Below, in pieces: positions 17,649-26,856 of a stretch of DNA of 56,426 nucleotides (within the stretch, counting starts at the first letter, position 1; each line of letters opens with the position of its first letter). The position numbers and the translations under genes were made by a program. This stretch comes from Erwinia oleae (lineage in GTDB: Bacteria; Pseudomonadota; Gammaproteobacteria; Enterobacterales; Enterobacteriaceae). Where the stretch lies: assembly GCF_000770305.1 (NCBI RefSeq), contig NZ_JNVB01000023.1, positions 1 through 56,426 on the forward strand, given 5' to 3'. The notes under the pieces are model-generated. The model ran no database searches and was not told the origin of the DNA. It saw only the letters and a list, made by a program, of their open reading frames with translations.

Positions 17649-20150
17649 ATGTCACAGACGACGCTGCTTACGCTTGATGGCCTGTCCTGCGGGCACTGCA
17701 TCAGGCGCGTAAAAGAGGCGCTGGAACAGCGCGACGACGTTCAGAACGCCGAAATCACCCTGACCGAAGCCACCGTTAACGGCAGCGCCAGCACAGAAGA
17801 GCTGATCGCCACCGTCGAAGCGGCTGGCTATCATGCCACTCTTCTTCAGCATCCTTCTCACCCAAAGCCTGAACCGCTGGCAGACTCACTACCTCAGCCG
17901 GAAGCGCTGACAGCGGCCACTCAACAGCTTCCGGCGCAGGAGAGCGAAAGCTTCCATTTACTGATTGAAGGCATGAGCTGCGCCAGCTGCGTCAGCCGGG
18001 TGCAGCATGCGCTGCAACAGGTATCGGGCGTGCGTCAGGCGCGCGTCAATCTTGCCGAGCGAAGCGCGCTGGTGATGGGAGATACTTCGCCGCATGCGCT
18101 GACGGAAGCAGTTAAAAAAGCCGGTTATGCTGCTGAAATCATCGAAGATGATGCCAGGCGTCGTGAAAAACAGCAAAAAAAGGCCATGCAGGCAACGCGT
18201 CGGTTTCGCTGGCAGGCTGCGCTGGCGCTGGCAGCTGGCATCCCGCTTATGCTGTGGGGGATGATCGGCGACAATATGATGCTGACAGAAACCAACCGCA
18301 GCGGCTGGCTTGCCGTGGGGGTCCTCACGTTTTTCATTATGATTGTCGCAGGCGGTCATTTTTATCGCAGCGCGGCCAGAAGCCTGCGCAACGGTACGGC
18401 GACTATGGATACGCTGGTGGCGCTTGGTACTGGCGCGGCCTGGCTCTATTCCATTATTGTTAACCTCTGGCCGGCGGTTTTCCCACTTGAGGCGCGACAT
18501 CTTTATTACGAAGCCAGCGTAATGATTATCGGGTTGATCAACCTGGGTCACATGCTGGAGCAGCGCGCGCGCCAGCGCTCGTCTCAGGCGCTGGAACGCC
18601 TGCTGGATCTGACGCCGCCCACTACGCTTGTCGTCAGTGATGCGGGCGAAAAACAGTGCAGCCTGAGCGAGGTGGTGCCCGGCATGACGCTGCGCCTGCG
18701 TACCGGCGACCGCGTGCCGGTTGATGGTGTGATCGGTCAGGGCGAAGCCCTTCTCGACGAGGCCATGCTGACCGGTGAAGCCATGCCGCAACAAAAAACG
18801 CCGGGCGATCACCTTCACGCAGGCACGGTGATCCAGGACGGCAGCGTGCTTTTCATCGCGCAGGCCGTCGGGAAAAACACCACGCTGTCGCGCATTATTA
18901 ACCGCGTACGCGAAGCGCAAAGCAGTAAGCCAGAAATCGGTCAGCTTGCAGACCGCATTTCGGCGGTGTTTGTGCCCGCCGTGGTCGCTATCGCGCTGCT
19001 CAGCGCGGCAGTCTGGTATGTCTTCGGCCCTGCGCCGCAGGCCGTGTACACGCTGGTTATCGCCACGACCGTGCTGATAATTGCCTGCCCCTGCGCGCTG
19101 GGCCTGGCAACGCCGATGTCGATTATTGCTGGCGTGGGGCGCGCAGCGGAATTTGGCGTACTGGTACGCGATGCCGATGCGCTTCAGCGGGCCAGTACGC
19201 TCTCAACGCTGGTGTTCGATAAAACCGGCACGCTGACTGCAGGTGAGCCGCAGGTGGTTGATATTACCCTGTTTAACAACGTCAGCGAGGAACAGGCGTT
19301 ACGCTGGGCGGCCGCGCTTGAACAGGGCTCACATCATCCACTGGCGCAGGCGATCCTGGCGCGTGCAGGTCAAGCCGCGCTGCCGGATACTGAGCAATTT
19401 CGTACAATACGCGGGCTGGGTGTCAGCGGTAATGTAGACGGCGTTGCGATTTTGCTGGGCAGTCGTGCCCTGATGGTCCGGCAGCAGATCGCCACTTCAG
19501 CGCTGGATGACCGTCTGGCAGAACAGGCCGGTCAGGGCATAACGCCCGTGCTGCTGGCCGCTGACGGCAAGGTTGTCGCGATGTTTTCTGTCCGCGATCC
19601 GTTACGCAAGGAGAGCGTGACCGCGCTGGCGCGTTTGCGAGAGCAGGGATATCAACTGGTGATGCTGACCGGCGATAACGAATTAACCGCCGGAGCAATT
19701 GCCCGCGAGGCCGGACTGAATGACGTTATTGCGGGTGTTCTGCCGGAGGAAAAAGCGGACGCGATCAAGCGTCTTCAGCAGCAAGGCAGGCAGGTGGCGA
19801 TGATCGGCGATGGCATCAACGATGCGCCCGCGCTGGCGCAGGCGGATGTGGGTATTGCGATGAGCAGCGGCAGCGACGTGGCGATAGAAACCGCTGCGAT
19901 GACGCTGATGCGCCACGATCTCAACGCGGTGGTGGATGCGCTGGCGATCGCCAAAGCGACGCTGCGCAATATGAAACAGAATCTGGCAGGCGCTTTTATT
20001 TATAACGTTATCGGCATTCCGCTCGCCGCTGGCGTGCTCTATCCCTTCACCGGCACGCTGCTCAGCCCGGTAGTGGCAGGCGCGGCGATGGCGCTCTCTT
20101 CAATTACCGTGGTGAGCAACGCCAATCGCCTGATACGCTTTAAGCCGTAA
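17649..20150 (+). CDS. copA: Cu(I)-exporting P-type ATPase CopA
   Basis: This inner-membrane P1B-type ATPase pumps Cu(I) from cytoplasm to periplasm. In 833 residues it has two N-terminal metal-binding domains (GLSCGHC with C14/C17; GMSCASC with C111/C114), eight expected membrane helices, the transmembrane C480-P-C482 motif, phosphorylation site D524 in DKTGTLT, SHHP, and [10 protein letters not shown]. It is driven by the CueR promoter directly upstream. A programmed -1 frameshift signal follows the first metal-binding domain (see the separate entry), so the gene should also yield a short chaperone. Confidence 0.98.
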   Translation: MSQTTLLTLDGLSCGHCIRRVKEALEQRDDVQNAEITLTEATVNGSASTEELIATVEAAGYHATLLQHPSHPKPEPLADSLPQPEALTAATQQLPAQESESFHLLIEGMSCASCVSRVQHALQQVSGVRQARVNLAERSALVMGDTSPHALTEAVKKAGYAAEIIEDDARRREKQQKKAMQATRRFRWQAALALAAGIPLMLWGMIGDNMMLTETNRSGWLAVGVLTFFIMIVAGGHFYRSAARSLRNGTATMDTLVALGTGAAWLYSIIVNLWPAVFPLEARHLYYEASVMIIGLINLGHMLEQRARQRSSQALERLLDLTPPTTLVVSDAGEKQCSLSEVVPGMTLRLRTGDRVPVDGVIGQGEALLDEAMLTGEAMPQQKTPGDHLHAGTVIQDGSVLFIAQAVGKNTTLSRIINRVREAQSSKPEIGQLADRISAVFVPAVVAIALLSAAVWYVFGPAPQAVYTLVIATTVLIIACPCALGLATPMSIIAGVGRAAEFGVLVRDADALQRASTLSTLVFDKTGTLTAGEPQVVDITLFNNVSEEQALRWAAALEQGSHHPLAQAILARAGQAALPDTEQFRTIRGLGVSGNVDGVAILLGSRALMVRQQIATSALDDRLAEQAGQGITPVLLAADGKVVAMFSVRDPLRKESVTALARLREQGYQLVMLTGDNELTAGAIAREAGLNDVIAGVLPEEKADAIKRLQQQGRQVAMIGDGINDAPALAQADVGIAMSSGSDVAIETAAMTLMRHDLNAVVDALAIAKATLRNMKQNLAGAFIYNVIGIPLAAGVLYPFTGTLLSPVVAGAAMALSSITVVSNANRLIRFKP
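17861..17935 (+). promoter_or_regulatory. Programmed -1 frameshift site in copA (CopA(Z) chaperone)
   Basis: C-CCA-AAG at 17861-17867 spans codons 71-73 in the correct phase for -1 slippage. After a shift the ribosome reads GCC then TGA (17870-17872), giving a 74-residue protein containing only the first metal-binding domain. Six bases downstream begins an H-type pseudoknot: stem 1 CCGCTG 17874-17879 with CAGCGG 17911-17916; stem 2 GCCGGAAGC 17897-17905 with GCTTCCGGC 17927-17935. The same kind of signal is known in E. coli copA. Confidence 0.85.
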
Positions 20151-20175
20151 GCGCCCGCAGCCAGAGCCGTTTTCT

Positions 20176-20220
20176 CCTGTTACTCAGCCACTTAAACCGT
20201 TAGCATGGCTGAATAACAGG
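20176..20220 (+). repeat. Long inverted repeat before ybaP
   Basis: CCTGTTA-C-TCAGCCA (20176-20190) pairs with TGGCTGA-A-TAACAGG (20206-20220) with one mismatch and a 15-base loop. It lies between copA and the ybaP ribosome site (GGAGACGG). There is no U-tract, so it may mark the copA mRNA end, bind a protein, or shape the ybaP leader. Confidence 0.55.
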
Positions 20221-20235
20221 CTGGAGACGGACACT

Positions 20236-21030
20236 ATGGGAAAAATATTACGCATCCTCAAAGCCTTCTGGCGCGGACAGCCACGCTATGCTTATCCGGC
20301 GCAGGATATAAGCGTCGGCGACAGCGAGTTTCATCTGGTCGGCAGCATCCATATGGGTACGCAGGGCATGATGCCCTTGCCCGCCGCCCTTCAGGCACGT
20401 CTTGCCCGCGCTGACGCGCTGATCGTGGAAGCCGATATTACCTCCGGCGCTTCTCCCTTTGGCGAAAGTGAAATTTGCCCGCCGCTCCGCACGCGCTTAA
20501 CAGCGGAGGAGTTGTGTCGCCTTGAACGCCTGTGCGAAACGGTGGCGATTGCGCCTGAAGCGATCGATACGCTTTCCGGCTGGCAGATTGCATTGATGCT
20601 TCAGGCGCAGCAGGCGCAGCGCCTTGGTCTGCGGACAGAATACGGCATTGATATGCAACTCCTTAACGCCGCCCGCGCGCAGCAGAAGGCGGTGATTGAA
20701 CTTGAAGGCCCGGCAGCGCAGCTGGCGCTGCTTCAGGCGCTGCCCGATAACGGTTTGTCGCTGCTGCGCGATACGCTGGAGCACTGGGACACCAATGCGC
20801 GGCTGCTACAAACCATGATGAGCTGGTGGCTGGAAAGGCCGCCTCGCGGCACTGCCATGTTACCCAGCACCTTTAATAATGCGCTTAACGACGTGCTGAT
20901 GCTTCAGCGTAATCAGCGCTGGAGTGAAATGTTACCAGCGCTGCCCGCGGGAAACTATGTCGTGGCCGTCGGCGCGCTACACCTTTATGGCGACGGCAAT
21001 CTGCCTGAATTACTGAAAAATAACGGGTAA
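20236..21030 (+). CDS. ybaP: TraB/GumN-family protein YbaP
   Basis: A 264-residue protein, the same length as E. coli YbaP. TraB/GumN proteins share two GxxH motifs: here GSIHMG near residue 37 and GALHLYG close to the C-terminus, with a conserved Glu in LIVEADI. The fold is related to EreA/ChaN-like metal-dependent hydrolases, and related eukaryotic TIKI proteins are proteases, but the bacterial function is not known. No clear signal peptide is seen. It precedes ybaK by 20 bases, as in E. coli. Confidence 0.92.
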   Translation: MGKILRILKAFWRGQPRYAYPAQDISVGDSEFHLVGSIHMGTQGMMPLPAALQARLARADALIVEADITSGASPFGESEICPPLRTRLTAEELCRLERLCETVAIAPEAIDTLSGWQIALMLQAQQAQRLGLRTEYGIDMQLLNAARAQQKAVIELEGPAAQLALLQALPDNGLSLLRDTLEHWDTNARLLQTMMSWWLERPPRGTAMLPSTFNNALNDVLMLQRNQRWSEMLPALPAGNYVVAVGALHLYGDGNLPELLKNNG

Positions 21031-21050
21031 ACAGCGTAAGGATCTTCACG

Positions 21051-21530
21051 ATGACGCCAGCGGTAAAACTCCTTGAAAAAAACAGTATTCCCTTTCAGCT
21101 TCACGCGTACGAACATGACGCAAACGAAGCAAATTTTGGCGATGAGGCGGTGCGAAAATTGAACCTCAACGCCGAACAGGTTTATAAAACCCTGCTGGTT
21201 GCCCTGAACGGGGACAATAAAACGCTGGCCGTGGCGGTCACGCCGGTCGCCGGCCAGCTGGATTTAAAAAAGGTTGCCAAAGCATTTGGCGAAAAAAAAG
21301 TGGAAATGGCCGATCCGCAGATTGCCCAGCGCACCACCGGCTATTTGCTGGGCGGTATCAGTCCGCTGGGGCAGAAAAAGCGTTTACCCACCGTGATTGA
21401 TGCGCCCGCGAAGGCCTTCGCCACTATTTTTGTTTCCGGCGGCAAACGCGGCCTGGATATTGAACTGTCGCCGCAGGATCTGGCCCGTCAGTTGAGCGCC
21501 CTTTTCGCCGACATCTCCCGCCGCGATTAA
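21051..21530 (+). CDS. ybaK: Cys-tRNA(Pro)/Cys-tRNA(Cys) deacylase YbaK
   Basis: A 159-residue trans-editing factor that hydrolyses Cys mis-attached to tRNA-Pro. The YbaK/ProX fold is recognisable from [22 protein letters not shown], the conserved catalytic Lys region ([12 protein letters not shown]), and [17 protein letters not shown]. It lies 20 bases after ybaP and its last four bases overlap the 3' end of the opposing LysR gene. Confidence 0.95.
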   Translation: MTPAVKLLEKNSIPFQLHAYEHDANEANFGDEAVRKLNLNAEQVYKTLLVALNGDNKTLAVAVTPVAGQLDLKKVAKAFGEKKVEMADPQIAQRTTGYLLGGISPLGQKKRLPTVIDAPAKAFATIFVSGGKRGLDIELSPQDLARQLSALFADISRRD

Positions 21531-22393
21531 ACCGGCTGCTGGGCCAGCAGATGATCGATCATCCAGCGACCCGCCGGGCCGGGCGGCGTGCGGCGGGACC
21601 AGGCCGCGTCAAGCGCAATGTGCTGCGGCCAGCCTTGCAGCGGTAGTTCGCGCAGCACGTGGTGCCCGAAGCGGGTAACCATCCATCGCGGCAGTATGCT
21701 CCAGCCAAACCCCTGTTCGGCCATCTCCAGCAGCAGCAGGTAGGAGGGCGCAGACCAGATCTTACCGGTTTGTCGTCGATCTTGCTCAACCCACGTATTC
21801 AGGCAGAGCTGGCGCACCGTTTTCAGTGCCGCTTCACTGATGCTCTCCTGCTGTGCCAGCGGATGCGCCTGATGCAACCAGATCGCCATTTCCGCATCTA
21901 CCTGAAGCCGCGCGGTCGCAATATCGCCGGGGTAAAACGGCTGCGCGCCAATCACCGCCAGGTGCGCCCTGCCCGACTGGAGAATATCAATGGCGTCGGC
22001 ATCTTCAGCGATCATGCATTCAAACTCGATATCCGGGTAGCGCTCAGCAAAGCGCGTCAACAGCCGCTCGTGATAAACCGTCTGCCAGAAATCGGATACC
22101 ACCATGCTCAGGCAGGGTTCCACCTCACCCGCCAGACGTACGGCCAGCGTATCAAGCTGCACGCTGGCCGACAGAATTTCACGTACCTGCGCCAGCGCGC
22201 GTTTGCCGTTTTCCGTGAGCAGCGGATAGCGCCCCTGGCGATCAAACAGCGTAAAGCCCAGGTCGGCCTCCAGATTTGCCACCGCCGCGCTGATGGTGGA
22301 CTGGCTTTTACGCAGCGCGCGTGCCGCAGCGGAAAAAGAACCGCTTTCGACAGTTTGAACAAAGGCTTCCAGAGATTCAGGAGAGTAACGCAT
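21527..22393 (-). CDS. LysR-family regulator beside a PACE efflux gene
   Basis: A LysR-type regulator of about 288 residues: N-terminal winged helix ([35 protein letters not shown]) and a C-terminal effector domain. Alternative starts exist at 22399 and 22429; 22393 places the helix-turn-helix at the usual distance but none has a strong ribosome site. It is divergent from the PACE transporter across 87 bases, the standard arrangement for a regulator of its neighbour. The inducer is unknown; in AceI systems it is a biocide or polyamine. Confidence 0.88.
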   Translation of the reverse strand: MRYSPESLEAFVQTVESGSFSAAARALRKSQSTISAAVANLEADLGFTLFDRQGRYPLLTENGKRALAQVREILSASVQLDTLAVRLAGEVEPCLSMVVSDFWQTVYHERLLTRFAERYPDIEFECMIAEDADAIDILQSGRAHLAVIGAQPFYPGDIATARLQVDAEMAIWLHQAHPLAQQESISEAALKTVRQLCLNTWVEQDRRQTGKIWSAPSYLLLLEMAEQGFGWSILPRWMVTRFGHHVLRELPLQGWPQHIALDAAWSRRTPPGPAGRWMIDHLLAQQPV

Positions 22394-22480
22394 GAACATA
22401 TCGCTTTTATCGATGGATATTCGTTTCATCTTAGCAAAAAAGTGGCAGAGAATGGCAGGCCTGACTTATCAGGAGAAATT

Positions 22481-22918
22481 ATGCGTACCTGGAATATTAA
22501 AACGCGCGTTATTCACGCCGTTGGCTACGAGAGCGTGGCGATTTTGCTACTGGCGCCTGCTGCGGCCTGGGCTCTGGATAAGCCGCTTTTTCAAATGGGT
22601 TCACTGGCCGTCATGCTCTCCACCGTGGCGATGATCTGGAACGTTATTTATAACGCCGGATTCGATAAACTCTTCCCCCGTGATAAAGTTACGCGCGGCC
22701 TTGCGCTGCGCGTGCTACAGGCGCTGGGCTTCGAGGGCGGATTTATCCTGATCGGCCTGCCGATTGCCGCCGCGATGCTCGGCATCTCACTGGGGCAGGC
22801 GCTGTTAATTGAGATCGCATTTTTCCTTGCCTATCTCCCTTATACCGTTTTTTATAACTGGCTTTTCGACCTGCTCCATGCGCGATGGCTTAAATATAAG
22901 ATGTGCCGTACGCAGTAA
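22481..22918 (+). CDS. PACE-family efflux transporter
   Basis: A 145-residue inner-membrane protein with four helices in two tandem bacterial transmembrane pair domains: MRTWNIKTRVIHAVGYESVAILL with the conserved membrane Glu, WNVIYNAGFD, then RVLQALGFEGGFIL and YNWLFDLLHAR. PACE proteins such as AceI export chlorhexidine, acriflavine or short polyamines by proton antiport. AGGAG lies six bases before the ATG. It is transcribed away from a LysR gene that probably controls it. Confidence 0.93.
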   Translation: MRTWNIKTRVIHAVGYESVAILLLAPAAAWALDKPLFQMGSLAVMLSTVAMIWNVIYNAGFDKLFPRDKVTRGLALRVLQALGFEGGFILIGLPIAAAMLGISLGQALLIEIAFFLAYLPYTVFYNWLFDLLHARWLKYKMCRTQ

Positions 22919-22921
22919 AGC

Positions 22922-22949
22922 AAACGGCCCTCTCCAGGAGGGCCGTTTC
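22922..22949. terminator. Bidirectional terminator between the PACE gene and ushA
   Basis: An 11-bp stem AAACGGCCCTC / GAGGGCCGTTT with loop TCCAG lies between two converging genes. The A-rich and T-rich flanks suit termination in both directions. Confidence 0.85.
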
Positions 22950-22955
22950 ATCAGA

Positions 22956-24680
22956 TCAACGCATCGCGGTGAATATTTTTGGCAGATGCCATTTTTTGTG
23001 CGGTGCAGGCTTCTCTTCCCCCTGCTGCGATTTTTCCTGATAAACAATTTCGCCTTTCGGCTCAAATGCACTGGCATCCAGCGGTGAGTGGCTCTGAATA
23101 TATTGCTTGAGCACTTCAGCATCGACAAAGCCGGTGTTCACATAGCCAGGCAGTTTATTAATGGCAGGATAGCCGTCGCCACCGGTGGCGTTGAAGCTGA
23201 GCGTCGCCATGCGGTAAGTTTTTTCATCTTCAAGCGGTTTACCGTTGATCTTCACCGCGCTGACGCCCGTTCCATCGGCTACCAGGCTGACGTTGGCGAA
23301 TTGCGCATAGCCTCCTGAATCGACCTTAATATTCGCCACCACGCCCAGATACTTTTTCACCTCGCTGCCTTTCATATCGGCATAGGCCACGGTGTTGCCA
23401 AACGGCTGCACTTTGAGCACGTCCTTATAGGTGATGGGGCCCGCCTCAATAGAGTCGCGCACGCCGCCGCCGCTCATTACCGCAAAGTCGGCGTCGGTTC
23501 GCGCCATTTGCGCAGCCAGCAGCACGCGCGCCAGATTAGTTTGTTTGAAACGCACTTTGCTGCGATCGCCTTCCAGATAACCGTTAACGCTGCCGATCTT
23601 CACGCCCAGTTGCGCTTCACCTTTTTTCTGGAACGGCGTCAGCAGCTTCATCATCCCCGGATTTTTGGCGATCTCCTGCGTGTAGTTAATCCAGCTGCTG
23701 CTGCCATCGGCGTTTTTCACCTTATGGCGCAGGTTAATCGGTACAAGTTCATAATGTTCAAGCGTCAACTTGCCGTTGAGGAAGGTGAAATCGGCGCGGC
23801 CAATGTATTTCCCCCACTCATGCGCCTGCACAATCCAGGTGCCGTTTTGCTGGTCCGGCTGGCATGGCGTGCCCGGTACATAGTCAGCCTGCTTAACGTT
23901 TGGCTTCGCCATGCAGACCGGATCCTGGGAGTGTCCTCCCACAATCATATTCAGATAGCCTGCCGGCAGCGCGCGGGCCATTTCCACATCGCCAGGCGCA
24001 TTGGAGCCATGCTGGCCGTTGTCGTAATGCCCCATATGGGTGGCCGCGATGATGACGTCCGGCTTCTCTTTTTTCCGCAACGCCTCGACGACGGATTTGG
24101 CTTCATCGGCGGGTTTGCGGAATTCCATATCGGTAAAGAATTCCGGGTTGCCAATTTTGGCCGTGTCGTCGGTGGTCAGGCCGATGACGGCGATTTTGAG
24201 TCCCATACGGTTAAACAACGCGTAAGGCTGGAACAGCCGTTTTCCGGTGCTTTTTTGATAGATATTGGCGGAAAGCAGCGGGAACTTTGCCCACTTTTGC
24301 TGTTGACGCAGCACCGTGAGCGGATTGTCGAACTCGTGGTTGCCAATCGCCATGGCATCATAGCCAATCAGATTCATGCCGCGAAAGTCAGGTTCGGCGT
24401 CCTGTAAATCGGACTCCGGCACGCCGGTATTGATGTCGCCGCCAGAGAGGATCAGCACCTGCCCACCGTGCGCCTGCACGTCGTAGCGGATCTGATCCAT
24501 CATGGTTTTTTGTGCCGCCAGCCCATACTCGTCGTGTTCATTATTCCAGAAGCGGCCATGATGATCGTTGGTGTGCAGCACGGTGAATTTGTAAACGTGA
24601 TCCTTTACCCACGCGTGTGCCGCCGCCGGAACGCTGAGCGCAATCACCAAAACCAGCGACATTTTTTTCATCAAAAACAC
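22956..24680 (-). CDS. ushA: Periplasmic 5'-nucleotidase/UDP-sugar hydrolase
   Basis: This secreted enzyme hydrolyses UDP-sugars and 5'-nucleotides so their products can be imported. It has a signal peptide (MKKMSLVLVIALSVPAAAHA), a metallophosphatase domain (VLHTNDHHGRF, GGDINTG, GNHEFD, THMGHYDNGQHGSNAPG, GGHSQDP) and a C-terminal substrate domain (MSGGGVRDSIEAG, LSFNATGGDGYP). The preferred start is GTG at 24680, seven bases after AAGGAG; this gives 574 residues. Compared with E. coli it has a ~26-residue Lys/Gln-rich tail beyond the usual end. Confidence 0.96.
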   Translation of the reverse strand: MFLMKKMSLVLVIALSVPAAAHAWVKDHVYKFTVLHTNDHHGRFWNNEHDEYGLAAQKTMMDQIRYDVQAHGGQVLILSGGDINTGVPESDLQDAEPDFRGMNLIGYDAMAIGNHEFDNPLTVLRQQQKWAKFPLLSANIYQKSTGKRLFQPYALFNRMGLKIAVIGLTTDDTAKIGNPEFFTDMEFRKPADEAKSVVEALRKKEKPDVIIAATHMGHYDNGQHGSNAPGDVEMARALPAGYLNMIVGGHSQDPVCMAKPNVKQADYVPGTPCQPDQQNGTWIVQAHEWGKYIGRADFTFLNGKLTLEHYELVPINLRHKVKNADGSSSWINYTQEIAKNPGMMKLLTPFQKKGEAQLGVKIGSVNGYLEGDRSKVRFKQTNLARVLLAAQMARTDADFAVMSGGGVRDSIEAGPITYKDVLKVQPFGNTVAYADMKGSEVKKYLGVVANIKVDSGGYAQFANVSLVADGTGVSAVKINGKPLEDEKTYRMATLSFNATGGDGYPAINKLPGYVNTGFVDAEVLKQYIQSHSPLDASAFEPKGEIVYQEKSQQGEEKPAPHKKWHLPKIFTAMR

Positions 24681-25138
24681 GGTAAATCTCCTTGTTAATA
24701 AAACGACAGAGCGAAAAGCATGACTGAAATTTAACACTATTCTCTGAATTTTATTGTGACACTTCGGCGATTATGATGCAGGATTATCTGACGAGAGCAT
24801 AAAAGAAGTGCTTTTGACCTCGCTGTTTCTGCTTTAAGTGCTTCATTTGCACCAAATCCTCCCTTACAAGGCCTGACCTGACATAATTACCGTTTTACTG
24901 TCTGCCCGCTGTGAAAATCTACCGTTCGCCCTGTGGATAATTGCTCTTCGTGCCCTGGCTTTCACTGGCGTCATCAAGCCTGCCTGGCGATAAGATCGAA
25001 AAATCCCTTTCCCGATCGTTTCTTCGTTCATTGATTGTTTTTTTAACTTTTTAGCCGTTTAAGTCAAGCGCCGCTGGCGAATATGCCTTACACTAAATAA
25101 TTACAATCAGACACATTTGCATACACAAGGAGACAAGC
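24681..25138. other. Divergent promoter region between ushA and ybaL
   Basis: A 458-base AT-rich gap with no coding potential that I can support. It must contain the leftward ushA and rightward ybaL promoters. I see no strong inverted repeat, terminator or known small RNA. Confidence 0.4.
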
Positions 25139-26821
25139 ATGCATCATACCACTCCGCTTATCACCACTATTGTTGGAGGGCTGGTTCTTGCCTTTCTCCT
25201 TGGCATGATCGCCAACCGTCTCAGGATATCGCCGCTGGTGGGATATCTGATGGCCGGCGTGCTGGCGGGCCCGTTTACCCCCGGCTTTGTCGCTGATACT
25301 AACCTGGCGCCGGAACTGGCTGAGTTAGGCGTGATTTTGCTGATGTTTGGCGTTGGCCTGCACTTCTCCCTGAAGGATTTGATGGCGGTAAAGACGATTG
25401 CCATTCCCGGCGCAATTGCGCAGATCGCCGTGGCGACGCTGCTGGGAATGGGGCTGTCGGCCGCGATGGGCTGGCCCTGGCTGACCGGGCTGGTGTTTGG
25501 GCTGTGTCTTTCAACCGCCAGTACGGTGGTGCTGCTGCGCGCTCTTGAAGAACGCCAGTTAATTGACAGCCAGCGCGGACAGATTGCCATTGGCTGGCTG
25601 ATTGTCGAAGACCTGGTGATGGTACTGGCGCTGGTACTGCTACCCGCCATTGCCGGGATGTTTGAAGAGGGCAACGCCAGCCCGGGTCTTATCCTGTTCG
25701 ATCTGCTGATCACCATTGGTAAGGTGGCGGCCTTTATGGTGCTGATGATGGTGGTGGGCCGTCGCGTCGTGCCGTGGATTCTGGCACGCAGCGCCGCGAC
25801 CGGCTCCCGTGAACTCTTTACCCTTGCCGTGCTTGCTCTGGCGCTGGGCATTGCGTTTGGCGCGGTAGAATTTTTTGATGTTTCCTTTGCGCTCGGCGCG
25901 TTTTTTGCCGGTATGGTGCTGAACGAATCTGAACTGAGCCATCGCGCCGCGCACGATACGCTGCCGCTTCGCGATGCGTTTGCCGTGCTGTTTTTCGTGT
26001 CGGTGGGCATGCTTTTTGACCCGATGGTGCTGGTAAACGAGCCGCTGGCGGTGATGGGCGTACTGGCCATTATTGTTGTCGGCAAATCTCTTGCCGCGCT
26101 GCTGCTGGTGCGCCTGTTTGGCCATTCAAAACGCACCGCGCTGACTATTTCGGTGAGTCTGGCGCAGATCGGCGAATTCGCATTTATTCTTGCCGGGCTG
26201 GGGATCTCGCTGAAGCTGCTGCCTGATGAAGGACGAAACCTGGTGCTGGCGGGTGCGATCCTCTCGATTATGCTCAATCCCATTCTGTTTGCCGTGCTCC
26301 AGCGCTATCTTGATAAGACCGAAACCATTGAAGAGCAGACAATGGAAGAGGCGATCGAAGAAGAGAAGCAGATCCCGGTTGATATCTGCGGACATGCTGT
26401 GGTGGTAGGTTACGGGCGCGTCGGCAGCCTGTTGGGCAAGAAACTGCTTGAGCAGGGCGTGCCGATTGTGGTGGTCGAGAACAGCCGAAGCCGCGTCGAG
26501 GCGCTGCGGGAACAGGGCATTAAGGCGGTTTTAGGTAACGCTGCACGACCAGAGATCATGGAGCTGGCCTGCCTGAACTGCGCGCGCTGGCTGCTGCTGA
26601 CCATCCCGAACGGCTATGAAGCCGGTGAAGTGGTGATCGCCGCACGCGAAAAATACCCTACCATCGAAATTATTGCCCGCGCGCACTATGACGATGAAGT
26701 TGACTACATTACCGAGCGTGGCGCCAACGGGGTGGTGATGGGCGAACGTGAAATTGCCAGCAGTATGCTGACGCTGATGAAGGTGGATGCGACGTACGAT
26801 CCGCAGCAGTGCCCCATCTGA
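25139..26821 (+). CDS. ybaL: CPA2 cation/proton antiporter YbaL
   Basis: A 560-residue inner-membrane antiporter related to KefB/KefC. About 12-13 hydrophobic helices fill residues 8-390, including the ion-site region (FFDVSFALGAFFAGMVLNESELSHRA), followed by an RCK/NAD-binding domain with VVVGYGRVGSLLGKKLLEQG and a conserved VVVENSRSRVEALREQG. Potassium and proton are the presumed ions; gating by a nucleotide ligand is expected. Its place beside ushA and gsk is as in E. coli. Confidence 0.95.
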   Translation: MHHTTPLITTIVGGLVLAFLLGMIANRLRISPLVGYLMAGVLAGPFTPGFVADTNLAPELAELGVILLMFGVGLHFSLKDLMAVKTIAIPGAIAQIAVATLLGMGLSAAMGWPWLTGLVFGLCLSTASTVVLLRALEERQLIDSQRGQIAIGWLIVEDLVMVLALVLLPAIAGMFEEGNASPGLILFDLLITIGKVAAFMVLMMVVGRRVVPWILARSAATGSRELFTLAVLALALGIAFGAVEFFDVSFALGAFFAGMVLNESELSHRAAHDTLPLRDAFAVLFFVSVGMLFDPMVLVNEPLAVMGVLAIIVVGKSLAALLLVRLFGHSKRTALTISVSLAQIGEFAFILAGLGISLKLLPDEGRNLVLAGAILSIMLNPILFAVLQRYLDKTETIEEQTMEEAIEEEKQIPVDICGHAVVVGYGRVGSLLGKKLLEQGVPIVVVENSRSRVEALREQGIKAVLGNAARPEIMELACLNCARWLLLTIPNGYEAGEVVIAAREKYPTIEIIARAHYDDEVDYITERGANGVVMGEREIASSMLTLMKVDATYDPQQCPI

Positions 26822-26826
26822 CGGTT

Positions 26827-26847
26827 CCGTCCCCCGCCGGGGGACGG
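26827..26847. terminator. GC-rich hairpin between ybaL and gsk
   Basis: CCGTCCCCC and GGGGGACGG (9 bp, loop GCC) separate converging genes. No U-tract follows on either strand, so it is a weak intrinsic terminator or 3'-end stabiliser. Confidence 0.55.
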
Positions 26848-26856
26848 ACTCTCCTG

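Noticed and set aside
20150..21051. ChiX small RNA near ybaP/ybaK as in E. coli
   Set aside because: No match to the conserved ChiX 3' hairpin or seed was found in the gaps; ybaP and ybaK are only 20 bases apart.
25144..26283. 379-codon minus-strand ORF inside ybaL
   Set aside because: Ser/Thr/Pro-rich composition typical of the antisense of a membrane protein; YbaL is clear on the plus strand.
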